NCBI GenBank assembly: GCA_038533575.1 | Contig: JBCAYL010000001.1 | Location: 338,226 to 402,225 of the forward strand | Direction: 5' to 3' | Source of the DNA: Pseudomonadota bacterium | GTDB taxonomy: Bacteria; Pseudomonadota; Alphaproteobacteria; Rhodobacterales; Rhodobacteraceae | DNA length: 64,000 bases | Part shown: positions 27,453 to 35,438 of the stretch, piece by piece | Layout of the letters: the number at the start of each line of letters is the position of its first letter | Position numbering within the stretch: the first letter of the stretch is position 1 | Notes under the pieces: generated by a model | Databases searched by the model: none | What the model was told of the DNA's origin: nothing | What the model saw: the letters and a program-made list of their open reading frames with translations, nothing else | Position numbers and translations under genes: made by a program

Positions 27453-28115
27453 ATGGCGCTCCTGACCCTTCCCCTGCACGATGCGTTCGCCCGTGAAACG
27501 GCCGCCGCCGCCGAGGTGAAGGCCGAAGCCTCCCCGGGCGCGGCGCTTCTCTGGGAGGCCGAGGCGCGGTGTCTTGTGGCACCGCGCGCCATGTCGGGGC
27601 GGCTGCGGGCCGGGCTTGCGGCCACCGAGGCGCGGGGCTGGCCCTGCCATTTCCGCAGCACGGGCGGCGACGTGACGCCCCAGGGCCCAGGCGTCGTGAG
27701 CATGGGCCTCGCCTTCCGGCAAAGTGCCAAGGCGGCCAATGCCATCGAGGAGGCCTATGCCGCGATCTGCGCGCCGCTCATCGCGGCTCTCGCCGCCTGC
27801 GGCGTCACCGCGGGCACCGGGGCTGTGGAGGGGAGCTATTGCGACGGGGCCTTCAACGTCACCGTGGACGGGCTCAAATTCGCGGGAACGGCGCTGCGCA
27901 TGTCGCCCATCCCGGGCGGCGACTGGGCCGTGCTCGGGCAGGCGATGTTTCTCACGCGCGCAGACGACGCGGCCTTCGAGGAGGCGATCAACGCGCTCTA
28001 CGCCGATGCCGGGCTGGGGCGCCGCGTGGTAGCGGGGGTGACCGTGAGCGTGGCTGATCTGGGCCTTGACGCGCGTTTCCTTCCTGCCCTCGAGGACGCG
28101 CTCAGCCGAGGATGA
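27453..28115 (+). CDS. Lipoate/biotin protein ligase-fold protein (LplA-like)
   Basis: About 220 residues from ATG 27453 (MALLTLPLHDAFARETAAA). It carries the BPL/LplA/LipB fold signature: WPCHFRSTGGDVTPQGPGVVSMGLAF corresponds to the RRSGGG loop, GSYCDGAFNVTVDGLKFAGTALRM carries the binding lysine, and the C-terminal half is short. It may ligate lipoate or octanoate to proteins or transfer it between them; the conserved lysine is present but no bipartite large C-terminal domain is. It follows tRNA-Leu by about 100 bp, and its 3' end overlaps that of the convergent AEC transporter by 14 bp. Confidence 0.75.
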   Translation: MALLTLPLHDAFARETAAAAEVKAEASPGAALLWEAEARCLVAPRAMSGRLRAGLAATEARGWPCHFRSTGGDVTPQGPGVVSMGLAFRQSAKAANAIEEAYAAICAPLIAALAACGVTAGTGAVEGSYCDGAFNVTVDGLKFAGTALRMSPIPGGDWAVLGQAMFLTRADDAAFEEAINALYADAGLGRRVVAGVTVSVADLGLDARFLPALEDALSRG

Positions 28116-29031
28116 GAAGCCAGAGCCAGACGCTCAGGATCGAGAACGCGGTGGCGAGGAGCACCGTCGTGGCGGCCACGCGTTTGCCCACCCCGTACAT
28201 GCTCGCGAAGATGAAGCTGTTGACCCCCGGTGCCATGGCCCCGGTGAGGACGGCGGCGCGGATCGCGTCCTGGGTGAGGCCGAAGACCGTCCCCAGCGCG
28301 AAGGCCAGCGCGGGATGGAGCACGAGCGAGACCGCGCAGAGATAGAAGACGATGCGGAGCTCGCCGTCCGGGCGGTAGCGGACGAGGACCCCGCCCAGCC
28401 CGAAGAGTGCTGTGGGGAGCGCAGCCACGCTCACGATCTCCACGGCGTCGGCCACCGGCCCGGGCAGGGGGAGCCCGGTGAGATTGACCACGAAGCCCGC
28501 CGCAATGGCCACGATGAGCGCGTTGCGGAACATCGCGTTCGCCGCGGCCCGCGCGATGCCGAGCGGTCCTTTGCCTTCGGCGCGCACGATCTCCATGACC
28601 GTGATCCCCAGCGCGTAGCAAAACGGCGCGTGGAAGGCGATGATCGCGTAAGTGAAGGACAGGACGTCCGCGCCGTAGGCCCGCTCCGTAATGGGCAGGC
28701 CGAGGAGGACGGAATTCGAGAAAAGCCCGACGAAGCCGATGGCAACGCTGTCTTCCCAGGGGCGGCCGAAGAGGAAGCGCGCCCCGAAGAGGCCCGCCGA
28801 GAAGCCCGTGAACGCCCCGATGTAGAAGCTCAAAAGGAGCGGCCAGGACAGCACCTGCGAGAGGTCGAGCCCCGAGATGGCCTGAAACAGCAGGACCGGG
28901 ATCGCGAAGCGCTGGGCAAAGAGCGTGAGCGTGTCGACAGCGGCGTCCGAGAAATAGCCCCGCCAGACCGCGAGGTAGCCCGCGCCGATGACGATGAAGA
29001 CCGGCACGATGACATCGAGGAGCGCGTTCAC
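28102..29031 (-). CDS. AEC-family (auxin efflux carrier-like) transporter
   Basis: A 309-residue inner-membrane protein with about ten helices in two repeats: VIVPVFIVIGAGYLAVWRGY opens the first, GLFSNSVLLGLPI is the characteristic discontinuous helix, and LTGAMAPGVNSFIFASMYGV the second. Bacterial AEC proteins export or import small carboxylates such as malonate or malate. It is the last gene of the minus-strand train that begins with the SPOR lipoprotein at 34.6 kb, with an 18-bp gap after the PhnP-like gene. Confidence 0.88.
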   Translation of the reverse strand: MNALLDVIVPVFIVIGAGYLAVWRGYFSDAAVDTLTLFAQRFAIPVLLFQAISGLDLSQVLSWPLLLSFYIGAFTGFSAGLFGARFLFGRPWEDSVAIGFVGLFSNSVLLGLPITERAYGADVLSFTYAIIAFHAPFCYALGITVMEIVRAEGKGPLGIARAAANAMFRNALIVAIAAGFVVNLTGLPLPGPVADAVEIVSVAALPTALFGLGGVLVRYRPDGELRIVFYLCAVSLVLHPALAFALGTVFGLTQDAIRAAVLTGAMAPGVNSFIFASMYGVGKRVAATTVLLATAFSILSVWLWLLILG

Positions 29032-29049
29032 GGCGCGCCCCGATGCCCC

Positions 29050-29838
29050 TCAGGGCCGCTCAATGGTCAGACCGTCATGGGCGGGGATGACATGGCCCGG
29101 TGTGGCCGCGTCGGTGGCGGCGTAGTCCAGATCGATGTGCATGTTGGTGATGACCGCCTGCCGCGGGGCGACCCGCTCGATCCAGGCGAGGGTCTTGTCG
29201 AGATGGCTGTGGCTCGGATGGGGTGTGAGGCGCAGCGCGTCCACGATCCACGTGTCGAGGCCCGAGAGCGCGGCCCAAGAGGCCTCCGGGATCTCGGAGA
29301 CGTCGGGCAGGTAGGCCACGTCGCCAGAGCGGATGCCCTTGGCGATGATGGAGCCGTGCTCCACGTCGAAAGGCGCGATGTCGATCGTTCCGCCGGGCCC
29401 GCTGATCTCGATCGGGCCCTCGAAAGGGTTCACGTCGAGGATCGGGGGATAATCGCTCCCCGGCGGCTGTTCGAAGGCGTAGCCGAAGCGCTGGCGCAGA
29501 TCCGCTTCGGTGGCGGCGTCGGCGTAGACGGGCAGCCGCGCGCGCATGTTGAAGACGATCATGCGCAGGTCGTCGATCCCGTGGACATGGTCGGCATGGG
29601 AATGGGTGTAGACGACCGCGTCGAGACGCGCGGTGCCCGCATCGAGGAGCTGCTCGCGCATGTCAGGGGACGTGTCGATCAGGACGCTCGTCGTCCCGCC
29701 CGGGCCCTCCTGCTCGATGAGGAGCGAGCATCGGCGGCGCCGATTCTTCGGGTTATCCGGGTCGCAGGCGCCCCATTGATTGCCGAGGCGCGGTACGCCG
29801 CCCGAGGAGCCGCATCCCAGGATCGTGAAGCGCCTCAT
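29050..29838 (-). CDS. MBL-fold hydrolase (PhnP/phosphodiesterase-like)
   Basis: A 262-residue metallo-hydrolase. The N-terminus FTILGCGSSGGVPRLGNQWGACDP and SVLIDTSPDMREQLL are typical of the PhnP/RNase Z-like subgroup. The zinc motif is YTHSHADHVHGIDDLR, with aspartates and histidines in DVSEIPE, DALR and ITNMHIDLDY. Likely a cyclic phosphodiesterase or related activity on small metabolites, but the substrate is unproven. Its start overlaps the tatD stop (29835–29838), so the genes are coupled. Confidence 0.88.
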   Translation of the reverse strand: MRRFTILGCGSSGGVPRLGNQWGACDPDNPKNRRRRCSLLIEQEGPGGTTSVLIDTSPDMREQLLDAGTARLDAVVYTHSHADHVHGIDDLRMIVFNMRARLPVYADAATEADLRQRFGYAFEQPPGSDYPPILDVNPFEGPIEISGPGGTIDIAPFDVEHGSIIAKGIRSGDVAYLPDVSEIPEASWAALSGLDTWIVDALRLTPHPSHSHLDKTLAWIERVAPRQAVITNMHIDLDYAATDAATPGHVIPAHDGLTIERP

Positions 29839-30620
29839 GCGGCAGCTTTCGCAAAGAGGCGGTCGAAATTGGCGGAGGTCTGCGCGGCGAAATCGGCGTA
29901 ATCCATGCCGAAGACCTCGGCCCCCACGCGGGCGGTATGGGCCGTGTAGGCCGGCTCGTTGCGCTTGCCGCGATAGGGCGGGGGCGCGAGGTAGGGCGCA
30001 TCGGTCTCTGTCAGGATGCGCTCCACCGGCGCGGCGGCAAAGATATCGCGCAGTTCTTGGCTCTTCGGGAAGGCAGCGATGCCCGACATCGAGAGGTAAA
30101 AGCCCAGATCGAGTGCCGTACGCGCCAGCGCCGCCCCCGAGGAAAAGCAGTGCATCACGCAGCTATAGGCACCCGCGGCATGCTCCTCGGAGAGGATGCG
30201 CGCCATGTCGTCATCGGCGGCGCGGGCATGGATGATGAGGGGCAGTCCGCTCTCGCGCGCGGCGGTGATGTGGATGCGCAGGCTTTCCTGCTGCACGGCG
30301 GCGCTCTCGGAGGTGTAGTGGTAATCGAGGCCGGTCTCGCCGATGCCCACGAATTTCGGATGCTGGGCGAGCGCGAGTAGCGCGTCCACGCTGGCCATGG
30401 GCTCCTCGGCGGCGTGCATCGGGTGGGTGCCCGCTGCGTAGAAGACGCCTGCATGGGCGTCCGCGATGGCGCGCACCTGCGGCTCGAGCCTCAGCCGCGT
30501 GCAGATCGTGACCATGCGCGTCACGCCCGCCGCCGCCGCGCGGGCGACGAGCTCCGGCACCTGACCCTCGAAATCCGGGAAATCGAGGTGGCAGTGACTG
30601 TCGACGATTTGGGGTTCCAT
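29835..30620 (-). CDS. TatD-family metal-dependent DNase/hydrolase
   Basis: A 261-residue TIM-barrel hydrolase. Metal ligands appear in IVDSHCHLDFPDF, FVGIGETGLDYHY (bridging glutamate), LIIHARAADDDM, MHCFSSG and LTETDAPYLAP. TatD proteins are 3'–5' exonucleases acting on single-stranded DNA, with a role in DNA repair or turnover. It sits between holB and the PhnP-like gene in a tight operon, 6 bp after holB. Confidence 0.93.
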   Translation of the reverse strand: MEPQIVDSHCHLDFPDFEGQVPELVARAAAAGVTRMVTICTRLRLEPQVRAIADAHAGVFYAAGTHPMHAAEEPMASVDALLALAQHPKFVGIGETGLDYHYTSESAAVQQESLRIHITAARESGLPLIIHARAADDDMARILSEEHAAGAYSCVMHCFSSGAALARTALDLGFYLSMSGIAAFPKSQELRDIFAAAPVERILTETDAPYLAPPPYRGKRNEPAYTAHTARVGAEVFGMDYADFAAQTSANFDRLFAKAAA

Positions 30621-30626
30621 CAGGGC

Positions 30627-31757
30627 TCAGGCTGCCTCGGTCTCGATTTTGAGCATCGTATCGAAGATGAGCGACTGGGGGTCAAGGTTGACCGCCGCGC
30701 CTTGCCGGGCCCGCGTGGTGAGCCGGGCGGCGAGCTCGGCCCAGCGGCGCGCGGCGCGGGCATCGGGGCTGAGCGCGCGCAGCGTCTCGGCCTCCCGCGG
30801 GGCGGCCTCGGGCTGCGGCGCGCCGAGGAGCCCGGTGCGCGCGAGACGGGCGAGCAGGATGTCGAGGAGATCGAGCGTGAGCGCGAGCTGGTCTTGCCCG
30901 CCCGTGCCCGCCATGGCGCCCGAGAGCTTGGCCAGCGCGGCGCGGTCCATGCGGGGCAGGGTCCCCAGCAGCGCGAGGAGCGCCGCGTAGAGCGCCGGTC
31001 CCCCCTCGGTCTCGAGCCGGACAGCGGCACCGACGGAGCCATCCGCCAGCGCGGTGAGCGCGTCCGGGTTCTCCGGCGCGAGGCCTGCCTGCGTGAGGGC
31101 GGAGCCGAGATCGGCGGGCGAGAGCGGCTGGCAGGGCAGCACCCGGCAGCGCGAGCGGATGGTCGGCAGAAGCCGGGTCGGCTGGTGCGTGACGAGGAGG
31201 AGCGTGGCGTCCTTCGGTGGCTCCTCGAGGAGCTTGAGGATGGCGTTGGCTGCCGAGATGTTCATCTCATCGGCAGCGTCCACGATCACGACCCGACGCC
31301 CGCCATCGCTTGCCGACATGGAAAAGAAGCCGCGCAGGCGGCGCACGTCGTCGATGCGGATTTCGCGGCTCATGCGCCCCGTGCTCTCCACCGCCGAGCG
31401 GGTGAGCGAGAAGAGCCCAGGCTCCGCGCGCGCAAGGATGCGCCGCGCGACCGGGTGCTCGGGGCCGATCTCGAGGCTTTCGGGCGGCGGGGGCGCGCCG
31501 AAGAGGCCACCGTCGTCTTGGGGCGGCGTGGCGAGGAGAAAGCGCGCGATGCGCCAGGCGAGGGTGGCCTTGCCGATGCCCTTCGGGCCGGTGAGCATCC
31601 AGCCGTGGTGGAGCCGGCCCGTGATGAAGGCCTCGAGAAACGCCGCTTCCGCCGCCGCCTGCCCGTAGAGGGCGGCGGCCTCGCGCGGATGCGGCGCGGC
31701 GTCGAGCTTGTCCGGTTCGGGCGGCGCCTCTTCGGCGGGGATATCCACGGGCCTCAT
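30627..31757 (-). CDS. holB: DNA polymerase III delta' subunit
   Basis: A 376-residue clamp-loader subunit. The AAA+ region contains a P-loop-like MLTGPKGIGKATLAWRIARFLL, the sensor region RRVVIVDAADEMNISAANAILKLLEEPPKDATLLLVTHQP, and the arginine segment LLPTIRSRCRVLPCQPLS. The C-terminal helical part (residues about 230–376) is the collar domain. It helps load the beta clamp on DNA. Its start overlaps the tmk stop (31754–31757), a widely conserved tmk–holB–tatD order. Confidence 0.95.
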   Translation of the reverse strand: MRPVDIPAEEAPPEPDKLDAAPHPREAAALYGQAAAEAAFLEAFITGRLHHGWMLTGPKGIGKATLAWRIARFLLATPPQDDGGLFGAPPPPESLEIGPEHPVARRILARAEPGLFSLTRSAVESTGRMSREIRIDDVRRLRGFFSMSASDGGRRVVIVDAADEMNISAANAILKLLEEPPKDATLLLVTHQPTRLLPTIRSRCRVLPCQPLSPADLGSALTQAGLAPENPDALTALADGSVGAAVRLETEGGPALYAALLALLGTLPRMDRAALAKLSGAMAGTGGQDQLALTLDLLDILLARLARTGLLGAPQPEAAPREAETLRALSPDARAARRWAELAARLTTRARQGAAVNLDPQSLIFDTMLKIETEAA

Positions 31758-32377
31758 AGGGCGGGGCGTATCAGGGCCAGCACATCCTCTGCAATCGCCT
31801 CGGCGCTGCGGTTACCATCCACGAGGTGACAGCGCGCCTCCGTCTCGGCCAGCGCGAGGAAGCCCGCGCGGAGCTTTTGCTGGAAGGGCAGGCCGAACTC
31901 CTCGAAACGGTCCTCGCCCGAGCCCCGCGCCAGCCCGCGTTCCAGCGAAACAGCGGGGTCGATGTCGATGACGAGCGTGATGTCGGGCTCGCGGCCGATC
32001 ATAAGGGCGTGGAGGCTGTCCACCGTGCTGCGCAGGTCGCCCCGCGTGGCGCCCTGGTAGACGCGTGTCGAATCCGCGAAGCGGTCGGTGATGACGATCT
32101 CGCCACGCTCCAGCGCTGGGCCGATGAGCGTCTCGAGGTGGTCCCGGCGCGCGGCGGTAAAGAGCAGGAGCTCCGTCTCCGCGCTCCAGCGGTCCGGATC
32201 CCCCTCCACGAGAAGCCTGCGGATTTCCTCCGCACCGGGGGAGCCGCCGGGCTCCCGCGTGCGCGTGACAGCGCGGCCCTCCGCCTTGAGCGCGGTCTCG
32301 AGCGCCCGGGCCTGCGTGGATTTACCGGAGCCGTCGATCCCTTCGAAGCTGATGAAGAGACCGTTGCGGGCGCTCAA
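31754..32377 (-). CDS. tmk: Thymidylate kinase
   Basis: Phosphorylates dTMP to dTDP. A 207-residue P-loop kinase with FISFEGIDGSGKSTQARAL (Walker A), the dTMP-binding TREPGGSPGAEEIRRLL, VITDRFADSTRVYQG (DRY-like motif) and the lid region RGLARGSGEDRFEEFGLPFQQKLR. Overlaps both neighbours by ATGA-type junctions (dacC-like upstream, holB downstream). Confidence 0.97.
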   Translation of the reverse strand: MSARNGLFISFEGIDGSGKSTQARALETALKAEGRAVTRTREPGGSPGAEEIRRLLVEGDPDRWSAETELLLFTAARRDHLETLIGPALERGEIVITDRFADSTRVYQGATRGDLRSTVDSLHALMIGREPDITLVIDIDPAVSLERGLARGSGEDRFEEFGLPFQQKLRAGFLALAETEARCHLVDGNRSAEAIAEDVLALIRPAL

Positions 32378-33555
32378 GAGGCCGGGTCCGCGGCGTCCGC
32401 GCCGCCGATTGTCCCGTCTTCGAGAAGCTGGCGGCGAAGCGCGTCAGCGGCCGTGCGAAGCCGCGGGACGAAGCCCCCCACCTCCACGGTCTCGGCCGCG
32501 ATGAGGGGGCGCCGCATGGGCTGGAAGCCGGGGATCTCCACCACGAGCTCGCCCACGATATCGCCTTCGATGATCGGGGCTTCTAGCGGGCTGTCATAGC
32601 TGGCATGGGCCGTGATGTCGCCCGCGCCGATGGTCGGGATGAGGAGGGCCACGTCCTCCGACGTCGTCAGCCCCACGCGCTGGCTCGCGCCCATGTGGAC
32701 CTCCGCCTCGGCGAGCCGCGTGCCCGCCGGGGCGACGACCGTCTCCGAGAATTGCCGGAACGCCCAGTTCACGATGCGCTCGGCCTCCTCGGCGCGCTGG
32801 CCGGGGGTCTCGAGCCCGGTGACGACGAAGATGATGCGCCGATCTCCCTGCCGGGCGGAACCGGTGAGCCCGTAGCCCGCCTCCTGGGTGTGGCCGGTCT
32901 TGAGCCCGTCCGCGCCGATCCCGAGGCTCAGCACGGGGTTCCTGTTGCGCGTGTTGGAGGGCGCGCGTCCGTCGAACGCGAATTCCTGTTCGGCGAAGAG
33001 CGGGTAGAAGGTGGGAAAGTCGAGGATGAGCCGGTTGGCGAGGATCGCGAGATCCTCCATCGACATCAGGTGTCCTGCCGCGGGCCAGCCGGTGGAGTTC
33101 ATGAAGGTGGAATTCTCCATCCCAAGCTCTCGCGCGCGCGCGGTCATCATCCGCGCAAAACCTGCCTCGGTGCCGTCGGGGCTGAGCGCCTCGGCGAGGA
33201 CGATGCAGGCATCATTGCCCGAGAGCACGATGATCCCGCGGATGAGATCCTCCACGCTGACCCGGTCCCGGCTGTCGAGAAACATCGTCGAGCCGCCGCG
33301 ATTGGCCGCGTAGGTCGAGACGGGCAGCTCGTCCGTGATCGCCAGCGTGCCGCGCTGGATGGCCTCGAAGGTCATCAGCAGTGTCATGAGCTTTGACATG
33401 GAGGCGGGGGGGAGCGGGGTCTCGGCGTTCTTGCTGAGCAGGACGGCGCCTGTCCGCTGGTCGACCACGTAGGCGGCTTCGGCCCGCGTGTCGAAGGTCT
33501 GAGCCGCGAGCGGCGTGGCGAGGAGCGCTGAGAGAAGTGCGAGGCGCGCGAACAT
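32374..33555 (-). CDS. D-alanyl-D-alanine carboxypeptidase (penicillin-binding protein 5/6 type)
   Basis: A 393-residue exported serine peptidase that trims the terminal D-Ala of peptidoglycan pentapeptides. Signal peptide MFARLALLSALLATPLAAQ. Active-site motifs: SMSK (S52 and K55), SGN in IIVLSGNDACIVLAEA, and KTG in DGLKTGHTQEAGYG. A C-terminal beta-domain follows from about residue 270. ATG 33555 is preceded by AAGGAGACATCCCCC, fixing this start over an upstream one at 33600. It lies between a SPOR lipoprotein and tmk, so cell-wall and replication genes share the transcript. Confidence 0.94.
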   Translation of the reverse strand: MFARLALLSALLATPLAAQTFDTRAEAAYVVDQRTGAVLLSKNAETPLPPASMSKLMTLLMTFEAIQRGTLAITDELPVSTYAANRGGSTMFLDSRDRVSVEDLIRGIIVLSGNDACIVLAEALSPDGTEAGFARMMTARARELGMENSTFMNSTGWPAAGHLMSMEDLAILANRLILDFPTFYPLFAEQEFAFDGRAPSNTRNRNPVLSLGIGADGLKTGHTQEAGYGLTGSARQGDRRIIFVVTGLETPGQRAEEAERIVNWAFRQFSETVVAPAGTRLAEAEVHMGASQRVGLTTSEDVALLIPTIGAGDITAHASYDSPLEAPIIEGDIVGELVVEIPGFQPMRRPLIAAETVEVGGFVPRLRTAADALRRQLLEDGTIGGADAADPAS

Positions 33556-33608
33556 GGGGGATGTCTCCTTGCGCGCCCCGATGCGGAGCGTGGGGCCCAA
33601 CTGGCGCG

Positions 33609-34586
33609 CTAGTTAGTGACGAAATATGCGTCAGTGAAACCAAGGGATTTCACGGTTTTCAAGACCTCGGCGCGATCTCCGGTTGTATTGACCGGCCCGA
33701 CCACAACGCGCCAGAAGCGTTTGCCCCTGCTTTCTTGGTCATAGACGGTGGGAATGATGCCCGAGGAGCGCATGAGGTCGGCGGTTCGCCGCGCATTGCC
33801 CTCAACCGAGAAGATGCCGATCTGGATGAAAGGCTTCTCGAGCGGGGAAGCCGGGCGGCCCGTGCTGGGGCGCGGCGCGGGGGCCGGAGTGGTGTCGGCG
33901 GCGGCGGGCGTGATGGCGCCTGCGCCGGGCATGGGCTGCGGTGCCGGAGCGGCGGCGACGAGCTCCGGATTGGCGGGGGCCGCTGGTGCCGCGGCCTCGA
34001 TGGCTGCGGCTGCGGCCATGATCGTGGGATCGCTGTCGAGCTCCATTGTCTCCACATCCGCGCTGTCGGGCAGCGTGGCCACGGCGGGCTCGGCATCCGT
34101 CGCACCGTCAGAGCCGGGCAGGGCTTCCTCGATCTCCTCGCGGCGGAGCGCTGTCACGTCGAGCACGGTGGGCGCGCCTGCCAGCACACCCAGCGCCTCG
34201 GCCGCATCAGACGATACCTGCAGCGCCGGTCCCGGCGTCTCGCGCTCCTTGCGGAAGAGCGCGCCGATCACGAAGGAGCCATTGGCATCGTTGCGGATGA
34301 TGACGCGCTCGGGCTCGTCCACGGTGGGATGCGCGACCCAGACGCCGCCAAGCGAGGGGCGCCCGTCCCAGAGGCCGGCTTCGGAGACCTGGAAGACCTC
34401 GGGCGCTTCCACGTCGCGCTCGACGAGCGTGGTCGTCTGCGCGGCGCGTGTCACCTCGGCGCCGGTGCCCTCGGCGGGGCTGAGAAAGTCCGGCATCGTC
34501 TCGCACCCGGCGAGCGCCAGGCAGGCGATGCCCGCCAGGAGTGTGCTGCTGCGCAGTCGCAAGGAGGTGGAGAAAGGTCCCGTCAT
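33609..34586 (-). CDS. SPOR-domain lipoprotein
   Basis: About 325 residues. The signal sequence ends in a lipobox (LLAGIACLALAGC), so the protein should be lipidated, probably in the outer membrane. The middle is an alanine/proline-rich linker (about residues 185–250). The C-terminus is a SPOR domain: FIQIGIFSVEGNARRTADLMRSSGIIPTVYDQESRGKRFWRVVVGPVNTTGDRAEVLKTVKSLGFTDAYFV. It likely targets septal peptidoglycan, consistent with the D-Ala-D-Ala carboxypeptidase gene right behind it. I chose ATG 34586 (MTGPFSTS) because GAGG lies 7 bp upstream; ATGs at 34598 and 34604 are alternatives. Confidence 0.85.
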   Translation of the reverse strand: MTGPFSTSLRLRSSTLLAGIACLALAGCETMPDFLSPAEGTGAEVTRAAQTTTLVERDVEAPEVFQVSEAGLWDGRPSLGGVWVAHPTVDEPERVIIRNDANGSFVIGALFRKERETPGPALQVSSDAAEALGVLAGAPTVLDVTALRREEIEEALPGSDGATDAEPAVATLPDSADVETMELDSDPTIMAAAAAIEAAAPAAPANPELVAAAPAPQPMPGAGAITPAAADTTPAPAPRPSTGRPASPLEKPFIQIGIFSVEGNARRTADLMRSSGIIPTVYDQESRGKRFWRVVVGPVNTTGDRAEVLKTVKSLGFTDAYFVTN

Positions 34587-34866
34587 GGCTTGCCTCATCG
34601 TCATGCGGTGCCCCCGCACTGGTTTCCGGCCCCGGATTGTCCCGGGCGCTCGCTGCTGCTCGATGCGGGGTTGACCCCGTCTGACGCGAAGATAGCGAAT
34701 CCCGCCTCGTTTGCAAAGCTTTGCGTTCGGGGGCTCTGCACGAGGGCAGGGGCCGCGGCCCGGGTCGAGATCAAGGCCGAGTTTGGGGCCGAGATCGGGG
34801 CAGATGTCCGCGGCTGGGACGCCGCTCATTGCCACCGTCCCGCCTGCAGGCTATCGGGAAGCCACC

Positions 34867-34956
34867 GGAGGTTTGGCAGAGTGGTCGAATGCGGCGGTCT
34901 TGAAAACCGTTGGGCGTGAGAGCGTCCCGTGGGTTCGAATCCCACAGCCTCCGCCA
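34867..34956 (+). tRNA. tRNA-Ser (anticodon UGA)
   Basis: 90 nt including encoded CCA. The acceptor stem GGAGGTT (34867) pairs with AGCCTCC, including a T·G pair. The anticodon stem GCGGT/ACCGT encloses CTTGAAA, giving anticodon TGA. A long variable arm and GGTTCGAATCC T-loop are present. Low-GC accessory DNA begins directly after its 3' end. Confidence 0.97.
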
Positions 34957-35438
34957 AGTCTTACCCTGCCTGCCACGCGCAACGACCTACAAGCGCTCGA
35001 TCGTTTAGAAGAACGTCGAAGCAGCATTGGCACGGAGCCGGCTTTTTTCTGATCATTCTGCTCATCATTACGTGGGCCGAGGTGGAGCTTTGAAGGCGGT
35101 CTGACGCGCACTGAGTCTCGCGGAACTCGATGAGAACGTCGTGCTTCTGTTTGGGTGCCCTGCTCAAAATGGTCCCAACTCGTCTTCAGGAAGCTGCTTG
35201 GCCGCGATTGCTTCGTGCAACGGTGGCAAAGCGGCCAGCAAGAGTGGGAACCTCTAGTTGAAGTAGCGGTTGGGGCGCTCTCAGCGGGTTCGAGCGAACG
35301 GACATTGAGGCTTCTACTGGTTATCGAGGTCTGTGATCAGGTTGACGCGGCAGATTTGCGTGCAGCTGGGCCTGTTGCAAAGAGAATAAAAAGCGTCTTT
35401 CTTGCCATCGTGGCCATGCCCGACTGGAGTATTCGAAC
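34957..35438. other. Gene-poor, lower-GC stretch after tRNA-Ser
   Basis: 482 bp with no convincing gene. A 117-codon frame at 35155–35508 overlaps the sulfotransferase-like gene and shows no family resemblance. The base composition is clearly less GC-rich than the flanks. Around 35369–35383 the sequence GGCCTGTTGCAAAGA resembles the terminal inverted repeat of IS6-family elements, so this may be decayed mobile-element DNA. Confidence 0.45.

Noticed and set aside
28066-29901. 611-codon plus-strand frame opposite the AEC and PhnP-like genes
   Set aside because: Antisense shadow; the minus-strand genes are unambiguous.
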